From positions 1,062,501-1,126,500 of the forward strand of contig NZ_RCCC01000001.1 of NCBI RefSeq assembly GCF_003663825.1: a stretch of DNA of 64,000 bases, written 5' to 3'. The stretch comes from Acidovorax sp. 106. GTDB taxonomy: Bacteria; Pseudomonadota; Gammaproteobacteria; Burkholderiales; Burkholderiaceae_C. The position numbers and the translations under genes are program-made. Positions 45,195-53,077 of the stretch are shown in pieces. How positions within the stretch are numbered: the first letter of the stretch is position 1; each line of letters begins with the position of its first letter. Under the pieces are notes generated by a model, which was given only the letters and a program-made list of their open reading frames with translations, had not been told where the DNA came from and searched no databases.

Positions 45195-46397
45195 GTGAAA
45201 CTGAACGACCTTCCACAGACCAGCACCTGGACCCTGGCGCGCCGCGCCGAGCGCATGAACCCCTCGGTCATCCGCGAAATCCTGAAGGTCACGGAAAAGC
45301 CCGGCATCATCAGCCTGGCGGGGGGCCTGCCTTCGCCCAAGACCTTCCCGGTATCGGCCTTTGCCGAAGCCTCTGCCGCCGTGCTGGCCAACGACGGCCA
45401 CGCCGCCCTGCAATACGCCGCCAGCGAAGGCTTTGCCCCGCTGCGCCAGGCGATTGCCGACTTCCTGCCCTGGGATGTGGATGCTGACCAGGTGCTGATC
45501 ACCACCGGCTCGCAGCAAGCGCTGGACCTGATCGCCAAGGTGCTGATCGACGAAAACAGCCGCGTGCTCGTCGAGACCCCTACCTATCTGGGCGCACTGC
45601 AGGCCTTCACGCCCATGGAGCCTGCCGTGGTGGCCGTGGCCAGCGACGATGAAGGCGTGCTCATCGACGACCTGAAAGCCAAGGTGGGCACGGGAGCCGA
45701 CAAAGCACGCTTTTTGTACGTGCTGCCCAACTTCCAGAACCCCACCGGCCGCACCATGAGCGATGCGCGCCGCGCCGCACTGGTCCAAGCCGCTGCCGAG
45801 CTGAACCTGCCGCTGGTGGAAGACAACCCCTACGGCGACCTGTGGTTTGACAACCCACCACCCGCACCGCTCACGGCCCGCAACCCTGAGGGCTGCATCT
45901 ACATGGGCTCGTTCTCCAAGGTGCTGGCCCCCGGCCTGCGCCTGGGTTTTGTGGTGGCCCCCAAGGCGGTGTACCCCAAGCTGCTGCAAGCCAAACAAGC
46001 GGCCGACCTGCACACGCCCGGCTACAACCAGCGCCTGGTGGCCGAGGTGATGAAAGACAACTTCCTGGACCGCCATGTGCCCACCATCCGCGCGCTGTAC
46101 AAGCAGCAGTGCGAGGCCATGTTGGCCGCGCTCGACAAGGAAATGCAGGGCCTGGGCGTGCAGTGGAACCGCCCCGACGGCGGCATGTTCCTGTGGGTGC
46201 GCCTGCCTGAGGGGATGAGCGCCATCGAACTGCTGCCCAAGGCGGTGGAACGCAACGTGGCCTTCGTGCCCGGTGCGGCCTTCTATGCCGACAACGCCGA
46301 CCCACGCACGCTGCGCCTGTCGTTCGTCACCTCCACGGCCGAGCAGATCGCCACCGGCGTCGCCGCGCTGGCGGCCGCCATTCGCGACCAGAAGTGA
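45195..46397 (+). CDS. PLP-dependent aminotransferase (class I/II, LysN/2-aminoadipate type)
   Basis: A 400-residue fold type I aminotransferase without a DNA-binding domain. GSFSKVLAPGLRLGF contains the PLP lysine, and LPNFQNPTGRTMS with LVEDNPYGDLWF lines the cofactor site. The closest named families act on 2-aminoadipate, valine or aromatic amino acids; the exact substrate cannot be read. GGAGAA precedes the GTG start. It is consistent with a role in amino-acid catabolism together with the RidA and exporter genes. Confidence 0.9.
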   Translation: MKLNDLPQTSTWTLARRAERMNPSVIREILKVTEKPGIISLAGGLPSPKTFPVSAFAEASAAVLANDGHAALQYAASEGFAPLRQAIADFLPWDVDADQVLITTGSQQALDLIAKVLIDENSRVLVETPTYLGALQAFTPMEPAVVAVASDDEGVLIDDLKAKVGTGADKARFLYVLPNFQNPTGRTMSDARRAALVQAAAELNLPLVEDNPYGDLWFDNPPPAPLTARNPEGCIYMGSFSKVLAPGLRLGFVVAPKAVYPKLLQAKQAADLHTPGYNQRLVAEVMKDNFLDRHVPTIRALYKQQCEAMLAALDKEMQGLGVQWNRPDGGMFLWVRLPEGMSAIELLPKAVERNVAFVPGAAFYADNADPRTLRLSFVTSTAEQIATGVAALAAAIRDQK

Positions 46398-46500
46398 CAA
46401 CCCCTGAGTCGCTGCGCTCCGTCCCTCCCTCTCCACGCGTTGCGCGCTGCGTGAGGGGGACGCAGCCAGCGGCCTGGCCCAGTCCGTTGCGCGGCTGCCT
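46398..46500. repeat. GC-rich intergenic repeat, copy A
   Basis: The segment CCCCTGAGTCGCTGCG to GAGGGGGACGCAGCC resembles, in layout and key words (CCCCTGAG, GGGGGACG, CAGCC), the segment at 52937-53030. Both lie directly after a stop codon in rightward runs. It may be a REP-like element of transcript ends. Confidence 0.4.
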
Positions 46501-46563
46501 CGTGTGGGCTGCGTACTCTTCATGCCCCCTGGCCGCGCTACGCACTATGAAAGTGGACCCAAC

Positions 46564-47190
46564 ATGCTAAGACTCTGGGGACGCCTGTCGTCCATCAACG
46601 TACGCAAAGTGGTGTGGGCTGCGCAAGAGCTGGGCCTGCCCCTGCAGCGCACCGACGCGGGCGGGCAGTTTGGCCTGGTGCGCGAGGCCGATTACCTGCA
46701 ACGCAACCCCAACGGCCTGGTGCCACTGATGGAAGACGACGACACCGGCTTGGTGCTGTGGGAGTCGAATGCCATCGTGCGCTACCTGTGCGCCCGGCAT
46801 TCGGTGGGCAAGTTCTACCCCGAGGAGTTGCCCACCCGCTTTGTGGCCGAGCAGTGGATGGACTGGCAACAGACCACGCTGAACCCCGCTGGGCGGGATG
46901 CCTTTGTCCAGTGGATACGCACACCCGCTGCGCAGCGCAACAGCGCGCTGATTGCCGCCTCGGTCACCGCCACAGAACCCCTGCTGGACATGCTGGAGCA
47001 GCACCTGTCCACCCGCCCGTTCATGGCGGGTGAACGCTTCACCATGGCCGACATCCCGGTGGGCTGCGAGCTGCACCGCTGGTGGGGCCTGCCGCAAGAG
47101 CGGCCCGCACGCCCGGCGCTGGAGCGCTGGTACCGCACCGTCAGCACCCGTGCTGGCGCGCGGGGCGTGCTGGACCAGCCCCTGGCCTGA
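46564..47190 (+). CDS. Glutathione S-transferase family protein
   Basis: A 208-residue protein with an N-terminal thioredoxin-like domain (MLRLWGRLSSINVRKVVW, then NPNGLVPLMEDDDTGLVLWE and SNAIVRYL) and a helical C-terminal domain. The SNAI glutathione-binding motif is typical. The likely catalytic serine is in SSINVRK. Substrate unknown; possibly detoxification. Confidence 0.9.
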   Translation: MLRLWGRLSSINVRKVVWAAQELGLPLQRTDAGGQFGLVREADYLQRNPNGLVPLMEDDDTGLVLWESNAIVRYLCARHSVGKFYPEELPTRFVAEQWMDWQQTTLNPAGRDAFVQWIRTPAAQRNSALIAASVTATEPLLDMLEQHLSTRPFMAGERFTMADIPVGCELHRWWGLPQERPARPALERWYRTVSTRAGARGVLDQPLA

Positions 47191-47272
47191 CCCCTTTGTT
47201 TTCACCGGTATGGACACCCCGTCCAGCCGCCGGTGTGCCCCGTTTCACCATCCATTCCCTGAGGAGAAAACC

Positions 47273-48148
47273 ATGCGCCACCGCCCCTTTCAGCAAGTCG
47301 ATGTATTCACCGCCACCGCCTACCGAGGCAACCCACTGGCCGTGGTGCTGGACGGCACGGGCCTCTCAACCGAAGCCATGCAGCAGTTCACGAACTGGAC
47401 CAACCTGTCTGAGGCCACCTTTGTGCTGCCCCCCAGCTCGCAAGCCCGCGCCGCCGGGGCCGACTACCGCGTGCGCATCTTCTGCCCCGGCCGCGAGCTG
47501 CCCTTTGCCGGGCACCCCACGTTAGGCACCTGCCATGCGTGGCTGAAAGCAGGCGGACAGCCGCAGGCAGCGGGCAAGGTGGTGCAGGAATGTGGCGTGG
47601 GCCTGGTCACGCTGCGCCAGCAGGGCGAGCAACTGGCCTTTGCCGCACCTCCACTGATCAAGAGTGGCCCCCTGGCGGAAGAGGATGTGGTGTTGATCGC
47701 CAAGGGCCTGGGCGTGGCGCGCAGCGACATCCTGCACCACGCCTGGTGCGACAACGGCCCCAACTGGCGCGGCGTGATGCTGGCGAGCAGCGAGCAGGTG
47801 CTTGCACTGAAGCCCGACGCCAGCGTCCTCGGCCAGCTCGACGTAGGGGTGGTCGGCCCGAGCGGTAAGGTGGGTGTGATCGGCAGCAACGACGCCGAGG
47901 GCATCGCCTTTGAAGTGCGCGCCTTCTTCCCCGGCAACAACGGCTTGGCCGAAGACCCGGTGACGGGCAGCCTGAATGCCGCACTGGCGCAGTGGCTCAT
48001 CGGCGCAGGGCTGGCCCCCACGCAGTACGTGGCCAGCCAGGGCACCTGCCTGGGCCGCGCTGGACGCGTGCACGTGGAGCAAGACGGCGACACCATCTGG
48101 GTGGGTGGCAGCAGCGTGACCTGCGTGGCCGGTGAGGTGCTGCTGTGA
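47273..48148 (+). CDS. PhzF family isomerase/epimerase-like protein
   Basis: A 291-residue diaminopimelate-epimerase fold protein. Family residues are Glu47 (NLSEATFVL), GRELPFAGHPTLG and the second-half motif EDPVTGSLNAALA. PhzF acts in phenazine synthesis, but no other phenazine gene is here, so a different amino-acid-like substrate is likely. GAGGAG lies upstream of the ATG. Its end overlaps the next gene by four bases. Confidence 0.9.
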   Translation: MRHRPFQQVDVFTATAYRGNPLAVVLDGTGLSTEAMQQFTNWTNLSEATFVLPPSSQARAAGADYRVRIFCPGRELPFAGHPTLGTCHAWLKAGGQPQAAGKVVQECGVGLVTLRQQGEQLAFAAPPLIKSGPLAEEDVVLIAKGLGVARSDILHHAWCDNGPNWRGVMLASSEQVLALKPDASVLGQLDVGVVGPSGKVGVIGSNDAEGIAFEVRAFFPGNNGLAEDPVTGSLNAALAQWLIGAGLAPTQYVASQGTCLGRAGRVHVEQDGDTIWVGGSSVTCVAGEVLL

Positions 48149-48864
48149 GCGCAACCGTCGCCGTGCGCGCCCCCTGCATAGACCACCTAGTGGTGTACGC
48201 CGCCGACCTGCCCAGCGGCGTGGCCTGGTGCGAGCGCACATTGGGCATCACACCCACGGCGGGTGGCGAGCACCCGCTGATGGGCACCCACAACCGCATC
48301 TTCAACATCAGCAGCCCCACGCATCCCCGCGCCTATCTGGAAGTCATTGCTATCAATCCAGGAGCTATCAGCGCTCGACCAGCGGGCGCTAGACGCTGGT
48401 TTGATATGGATGATTCCACGCTGCAAGCCCAGGTGGCGCAGCACGGCCCGCTGCTGATCCACTGGGTGGCCAGCGTGCCCGACGTGGCCGAGCGGTGTGC
48501 CGCACTGTCTGCGCTAGACATCGATCGTGGCTCCATCCTCACCGCCAGCCGCCCCACGCCGAACGGCCTGCTGCAATGGCAAATCACCGTACGCGACGAC
48601 GGCCTGCGCCTGATGGACGGCTGCCTGCCCACCCTCATCCAGTGGGAGGCCGTGCACCCCTGCGACAGCCTGCCCGCCAGCGGTGTGCAGCTGCAGCAGC
48701 TCACGCTGCAGCACCCGCAGGCGGCCACATTGCAGGCGGCGTGCGCAGCCATCGGGGTAGCCACAGGCGTCGCCATCACCCCCGGCGATGCACCGCGCCT
48801 CACTGCGCAGCTCATCACCCCGCACGGGCCTGTGGCCATCACATCCTTCACCCCGGAGACCTGA
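48145..48864 (+). CDS. VOC/glyoxalase-like domain protein
   Basis: A 239-residue protein with a GTG start. IDHLVVYAADLPSGVAWCER at the N-terminus is a vicinal-oxygen-chelate (Glyoxalase_3-like) opening with a metal-type His; a second half follows with the same fold. Its reaction is unknown. Residues about 67-89 (AINPGAISARPAGARRWF) are encoded by a copy of the dispersed AT-rich repeat. Confidence 0.82.
   Translation: MSATVAVRAPCIDHLVVYAADLPSGVAWCERTLGITPTAGGEHPLMGTHNRIFNISSPTHPRAYLEVIAINPGAISARPAGARRWFDMDDSTLQAQVAQHGPLLIHWVASVPDVAERCAALSALDIDRGSILTASRPTPNGLLQWQITVRDDGLRLMDGCLPTLIQWEAVHPCDSLPASGVQLQQLTLQHPQAATLQAACAAIGVATGVAITPGDAPRLTAQLITPHGPVAITSFTPET
48344..48410 (+). repeat. AT-rich palindromic repeat, copy 7 (inside the VOC gene)
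   Basis: ATTGCTATCAATCCAGGAGC, then TATCAGCGCTCGACC, then AGCGGGCGCTAGACGCTGGT. It is in the same direction as the gene and translated in frame. It is somewhat more GC-rich than the intergenic copies, as if adapting to codon use. Confidence 0.6.
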
Positions 48865-48866
48865 AC

Positions 48867-49508
48867 ATGCTGTTTTCGCCGCAAGAACTGCTGCTTTTCG
48901 TACTCGCCGCCCTCGTTCTGGTGCTCACGCCCGGCCCCAACATGGTGTACTGCGTCTCGCGCAGCCTCACCCAGGGTCCGCGTGCCGGGCTCATTTCGCT
49001 GACCGGCGTGGTGCTGGGCTTTGTCGTGCACCTGCTGGCAGCGGCACTGGGCCTTACCGCGCTGCTGGCCGCCGTGCCGCTGGCGTTTGACGCCATCCGC
49101 TACGCCGGGGCCGCCTACCTGCTGTGGATGGCCTGGCAGGCCGTCAAGCCCGGTGGCGCCGCGCCGTTTGAAGCGCGCAACCTGCCGCACGACAGCCCGC
49201 GCACGCTGTTCCTCATGGGCTTCATGACCAACCTCTTGAACCCCAAGGTGGCCATGTTCTACCTGTCGTTCTTCCCGCAATTCCTGCACCCCGAGCGCGG
49301 CCAGCTGCTGCTGCAAAGCCTGACGCTGGGCGGCGTACAGATCGCCACCAGCGCCGTGGTCAACGCACTGCTCATCCTGTGCGCCGCCCAAGTGGCGGTT
49401 TTCCTGAACCGCAACGCCGCCTGGATGCGCGCGCAGCGCTACTTCATGGGCACTGTGCTTGGCCTGCTCGCGCTCAAATTGCTCACCGAAAAGAAAGCCG
49501 CCGCATGA
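48867..49508 (+). CDS. LysE family amino-acid exporter (second copy)
   Basis: A 213-residue membrane protein with the LysE/RhtB motif LVLTPGPNMVYCVSRSLTQG and about six hydrophobic segments. It is only distantly similar to the LysE protein at 42764. The threonine dehydratase-like gene overlaps its end by four bases, so exporter and catabolic enzyme may share a substrate. Confidence 0.92.
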   Translation: MLFSPQELLLFVLAALVLVLTPGPNMVYCVSRSLTQGPRAGLISLTGVVLGFVVHLLAAALGLTALLAAVPLAFDAIRYAGAAYLLWMAWQAVKPGGAAPFEARNLPHDSPRTLFLMGFMTNLLNPKVAMFYLSFFPQFLHPERGQLLLQSLTLGGVQIATSAVVNALLILCAAQVAVFLNRNAAWMRAQRYFMGTVLGLLALKLLTEKKAAA

Positions 49509-50488
49509 ACGCCCGCCTCGACATCGCCTCCCTCTTGCCCACGCTGGCCGACATCGAGGCCGCCGCCGAGGTCGTATACCGCGACTTTGCTGCCACGCCA
49601 CAGTACCGCTGGGGCCTGCTCAGCGAGCGCCTGGGCACCGACTGCTGGCTCAAGCACGAGAATCACACGCCCGTGGGCGCGTTCAAGATTCGCGGCGGCC
49701 TCACTTACTTCGACCAGCTCGCCCAGCGCGGCGCCATGCCGAAGGAAGTGATCAGCGCGACACGCGGCAACCACGGCCAGAGCATGGGCTGGGCCGCGCG
49801 CCGCCATGGTGTGGCCTGCACCATCGTCGTGCCACGCGGCAACTCGGTCGAAAAGAACGCGGCCATGCGCGCTCTGGGCGTCACGCTGGTCGAGCATGGC
49901 GACGACTTTCAAGAAGCGCGCGAGCACGCCAAGCACCTCGCCATCGAGCGCGGCGCGCACATGGTGCCCAGCTTCCACCCCGACCTGCTCCGCGGCGTGA
50001 GCACCTACTGGTGGGAGTTCCTTCGCGCCGTGCCGCAGCTGGACGTGGTGTACGTGCCCATCGGCCAGGGCTCGGGCGCGTGCTCTGCCATTGCCGCCAA
50101 GCTGGCGCTGCAGCACCCCGCACGCGTGGTCGGTGTTGTGAGCAGCCATGCCACCACCTATGCGGATTCGCTGGCGGCAGGGCACGTGGTCGAGGCACCT
50201 GTGACCACCCAACTCGCCGACGGCATGGCCTGCCGCGTGGCCGACCCCGAAGCCCTGGCCGTGCTGGCCCCGCACATAGACCATATCGTGCAAGTAAGCG
50301 ACGCCGAAGTGGCCGCCGCCATGCACGCACTGTTCACCGACACGCACAACGTGGCCGAAGGGGCAGGCGCTGCCGCGCTGGCGGCTGCGCTGCAGGAACG
50401 CGACCAGCTACAGGGTTTGCACGTGGGCCTGGCGTTGACGGGCGGCAACGTGGATGCGCCGGTGTTCAGCAACATTTTGACGGGCTGA
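49505..50488 (+). CDS. Threonine dehydratase-like PLP enzyme
   Basis: A 327-residue fold type II PLP enzyme. Lys61 in PVGAFKIRGG forms the Schiff base; SATRGNHGQSMGWAA is the substrate loop and GQGSGACSAIAAK the phosphate-binding glycine loop. It is shorter than biosynthetic IlvA and has no ACT regulatory domain, so a catabolic threonine/serine (or hydroxy-amino-acid) dehydratase is likely. It would release enamines that RidA proteins remove. Confidence 0.9.
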   Translation: MNARLDIASLLPTLADIEAAAEVVYRDFAATPQYRWGLLSERLGTDCWLKHENHTPVGAFKIRGGLTYFDQLAQRGAMPKEVISATRGNHGQSMGWAARRHGVACTIVVPRGNSVEKNAAMRALGVTLVEHGDDFQEAREHAKHLAIERGAHMVPSFHPDLLRGVSTYWWEFLRAVPQLDVVYVPIGQGSGACSAIAAKLALQHPARVVGVVSSHATTYADSLAAGHVVEAPVTTQLADGMACRVADPEALAVLAPHIDHIVQVSDAEVAAAMHALFTDTHNVAEGAGAAALAAALQERDQLQGLHVGLALTGGNVDAPVFSNILTG

Positions 50489-50510
50489 TTCCGTTGCACA
50501 CACAAGTTAT

Positions 50511-50562
50511 CATGCTATTTATTCAGTAGCATTGGTCGCTTGTGTGACAAGTACCACGGCCT
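50511..50562 (+). repeat. AT-rich palindromic repeat, copy 8
   Basis: ATGCTATTTATTCAGTAGC, then ATTGGTCGCTTGTGTGACAA. A divergent copy, in the gap between the dehydratase stop codon and the histidine phosphatase start. Confidence 0.5.
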
Positions 50563-50584
50563 CGTTCTGGCCACAATCCGCCGC

Positions 50585-51256
50585 ATGGGAACCCTCTACC
50601 TCGTGCGCCATGGCCAGGCCTCGTTTGGCGCTGCAGACTATGACCAGCTCAGCCCCTTGGGCCATGAGCAAGCGGTGCGCCTGGGCCAGTACTGGCGAGC
50701 GCGAGGAATGCAGTTTGACGCCGTTCTGACCGGCACGCTGCGCCGCCACACGCAGACGCTGGCGGGCATTGCCGAAGGCCTGCAGACCACGCCCGAAGTG
50801 CTGCAACTGCCGGGCCTCAACGAGTACGACAGCCACGCGCTCATCAGCGCCATCCACCCCCAGCCCCTGGGCCCGGCCGACACACCCGAGCGCTACCGCG
50901 CGCACTTTCGTGTTCTGTGTGACGCGCTGGCGCAGTGGATGGCGGGCGTCATCAGCCCCCAGGGCATGCCCACCTGGGACGAATTTGCAGGCGGCGTGCG
51001 CGCCGCGCTCGACCACGTACGCCACCACCATGCGGGCCAGAACGTGCTGCTGGTGAGCAGCGGCGGCCCCATCTCCACGGCGGTGGGCGAGGTGCTGGGC
51101 ACGGCGCCAGAGGTGACGATTGCGCTGAACATGCGCATTCGCAACAGCGCGGTGACGGAGTTCTCGATTGCGCCCAAGCGGCTGATGCTGCAGACGTTCA
51201 ATACCCTGCCCCACCTCAATGAACTAGAGCACGCGGCGCTGATCACCCACGCCTGA
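50585..51256 (+). CDS. Histidine phosphatase family protein
   Basis: A 223-residue phosphoglycerate-mutase-like phosphatase. The RHG motif with the phospho-accepting His9 is in TLYLVRHGQASFG, and the second catalytic His region is VLLVSSGGPIS, where the usual HG is SG, so activity may be altered. The substrate is unknown. The ATG at 50585 gives the family N-terminus. Confidence 0.88.
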   Translation: MGTLYLVRHGQASFGAADYDQLSPLGHEQAVRLGQYWRARGMQFDAVLTGTLRRHTQTLAGIAEGLQTTPEVLQLPGLNEYDSHALISAIHPQPLGPADTPERYRAHFRVLCDALAQWMAGVISPQGMPTWDEFAGGVRAALDHVRHHHAGQNVLLVSSGGPISTAVGEVLGTAPEVTIALNMRIRNSAVTEFSIAPKRLMLQTFNTLPHLNELEHAALITHA

Positions 51257-51305
51257 GTCGAAGCGGACAAGGCCCAAACGACAACCCGACGGCCTCAACG
51301 ATTCA

Positions 51306-51845
51306 CTACACCGGCCCGCTGCGTCGCCCTCGCCGTGCACCGCCACGCATGCGGTAGGTGCGAGGCAAGTGTTCATGGTCGGCCACCAGCCAGTCGGCGT
51401 TGCGCTGCAACTGATCGAGAGCCCGGTTCAACGCATCCAGCGCCTCGGCGTCCATCCCGCGCAGCAGGGCCTGGTTGATGCGCCGCACGGGCGGGAAAAG
51501 TGCCGCATACAGCGCATGCCCCTGCTCTGTCAGGCACAGCCGCGCCTGGCGTTTGTCGCCCGGCACAGGCTCGCGGGTGATCAGCTTTTTGTCCAGCAGC
51601 GATGAAATCGCACGCGAGGTCCGCGCCCGATCCAGCGACAAGCGCTGCGCAAGCTCTGAGGGAGGCAGGTGGGGATGCTGCTGCAGCCACATCAGCACGG
51701 CCCATTCGCGCCGGGTAATGCCATGGCCGCCCTCGCACAGCCGCACCACCAGGCTACCCGCCGATGCCGTCACCTTGCTCAAGCGGTACAGCAGCAGTTC
51801 GCTCGCAGATTGGGGATCAATCAGGGAATACGATGAAGTCGACAC
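51306..51845 (-). CDS. MarR-family transcriptional regulator
   Basis: A 179-residue MarR protein with a GTG start at 51845. The winged helix contains LPPSELAQRLSLDRARTSRA and the wing KKLITREPVPGDKRQARLC. It is divergent from the Bug-type binding protein gene with an 87-base gap, so it probably controls that gene and the sulfatase behind it, perhaps in response to an aromatic compound. Confidence 0.9.
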   Translation of the reverse strand: MSTSSYSLIDPQSASELLLYRLSKVTASAGSLVVRLCEGGHGITRREWAVLMWLQQHPHLPPSELAQRLSLDRARTSRAISSLLDKKLITREPVPGDKRQARLCLTEQGHALYAALFPPVRRINQALLRGMDAEALDALNRALDQLQRNADWLVADHEHLPRTYRMRGGARRGRRSGPV

Positions 51846-51863
51846 GGCACAGCCCTGCAACAG

Positions 51864-51882
51864 TTGATTTGAACAATTGATT
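51864..51882. promoter_or_regulatory. Possible MarR operator
   Basis: Two TTGATT words 13 bases apart, with the palindrome CAATTG between, lie in the divergent marR / binding-protein gap. This is a plausible regulator site, found by eye only. Confidence 0.25.
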
Positions 51883-51932
51883 GTCGCGCTCCTAGAGTAG
51901 TGACCAGTTGGCAATCCTGTGGAGTACATCTG

Positions 51933-52928
51933 ATGCAAAACCTTCGCCGCCGCACCTGGCTGGCTGCCGTCGCAAGCGGACTCAGCGTGACTACCGCGCT
52001 GACCGGGCTCTTGGCCGCCACCGTACATGCCCAAACCCCAGCCGATGCGCCGCTGCGCATCGTGGTGGGCTACCCGCCCGGCGGCTCCAGCGACCGCGTC
52101 GCGCGGATCGTGGCCGACAAGCTGCAAGCCAAGCTGGGCAGCCCAGTCATCGTCGAGAACAAGGCGGGCGCAGGAGGGCGCCTGTCGGCCCAGTATGTGA
52201 AGGCCGCACCGGTCCACCAGCCTGCGCTGCTGCTGGCCAACCCCGCCGTGATGGTGGTGGCGCCGCTGGTGTTCCCCGATGCGGGCTACGACGCCGAACG
52301 CGACTTCCGCGCCGTGAGCCATGTGAACAGCTACGAATTTGGCGTGGCCGTAGCCAGCGCCGTGCCGGTGAAAGAGCTGCCCCACCTGCTGGCTTGGTTG
52401 CGCGCCAATCCTGCCCAGGCCAACTTTGGTGTGCCAGCCACCGGCAGCCTGCCCCACTTCTTTGGCCTGATGGTGGGCGACGCCGCCAAAGTGCGCGCCG
52501 AAATCGTCGGCTACCGCGGGTCTGCCCCGCTGACCACCGACCTGATCGGCGGCCAGGTGCCCGTAGCGTTCGACACCTTGGACAGCCTGCTGCCCCAGCA
52601 CGAGGCGGGCAAGGTGCGCGTGCTGGCAGTCTCCAGCGCCAAACGCAGCCCGCTGGCACCCAATGTGCCCACGTTCAAGGAAGCCGGGATGGACCTGGTG
52701 GCCACTGGTTGGAACACCTTCTTCGCTCCCGTCAGCATGCCCGCTGCGCAGGTGGAGCGCCTGTCGCAGCTCATCCAGGACGTGATGAAAGACCCCGACA
52801 CGCGCCGAAAGTTCGAGGCCGCCAACATGGAACCCGTGGCCGCCAGCCGTGCGCAGACCGAGGCCATGCTCAAGGCTTACAAGGCGCAGTGGGCGCCTGT
52901 GGTGCAACGCTCAGGCTTCAAGCCTTGA
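51933..52928 (+). CDS. Bug-family tripartite tricarboxylate transport (TTT) substrate-binding protein
   Basis: A 331-residue periplasmic protein. The signal peptide ends VHAQT. The mature part begins PLRIVVGYPPGGSSDRVAR, the TctC/Bug opening, and contains ENKAGAGGRLSA and the C-terminal pattern NTFFAPVSMPAAQVERLS. Such proteins bind carboxylates or aromatics, often without a linked transporter, as here. Divergent from marR and followed by a sulfatase, it may bind a sulfated or sulfonated organic compound. Confidence 0.92.
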   Translation: MQNLRRRTWLAAVASGLSVTTALTGLLAATVHAQTPADAPLRIVVGYPPGGSSDRVARIVADKLQAKLGSPVIVENKAGAGGRLSAQYVKAAPVHQPALLLANPAVMVVAPLVFPDAGYDAERDFRAVSHVNSYEFGVAVASAVPVKELPHLLAWLRANPAQANFGVPATGSLPHFFGLMVGDAAKVRAEIVGYRGSAPLTTDLIGGQVPVAFDTLDSLLPQHEAGKVRVLAVSSAKRSPLAPNVPTFKEAGMDLVATGWNTFFAPVSMPAAQVERLSQLIQDVMKDPDTRRKFEAANMEPVAASRAQTEAMLKAYKAQWAPVVQRSGFKP

Positions 52929-52936
52929 CAGGAAGC

Positions 52937-53030
52937 CCCCTGAGCGGGGTTGCCGCTTCCCCCGGCGGGGGACGGGGCAGCCTCGCTGCGGGGCGGCCCT
53001 AGCTTGCCGCCCCTCGCGCTGGCCCGTGAC
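52937..53030. repeat. GC-rich intergenic repeat, copy B
   Basis: CCCCTGAGCGGGGTTGCC, then CCCCCGGCGGGGGACGG, then GGGCGGCCCTAGCTTGCCGC with a GGGCGGC/GCCGCCC stem. Its layout is like the segment at 46398-46500. It sits between the binding protein gene and the sulfatase and may reduce read-through. Confidence 0.4.
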
Positions 53031-53077
53031 GGTGACACAGGTCGCAGTGATTGGATGCCGATATTGGACTTTTTGAG

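Noticed and set aside
47273..48148. Phenazine biosynthesis
   Set aside because: A PhzF-family gene alone does not imply phenazines, and no other phz gene is nearby.
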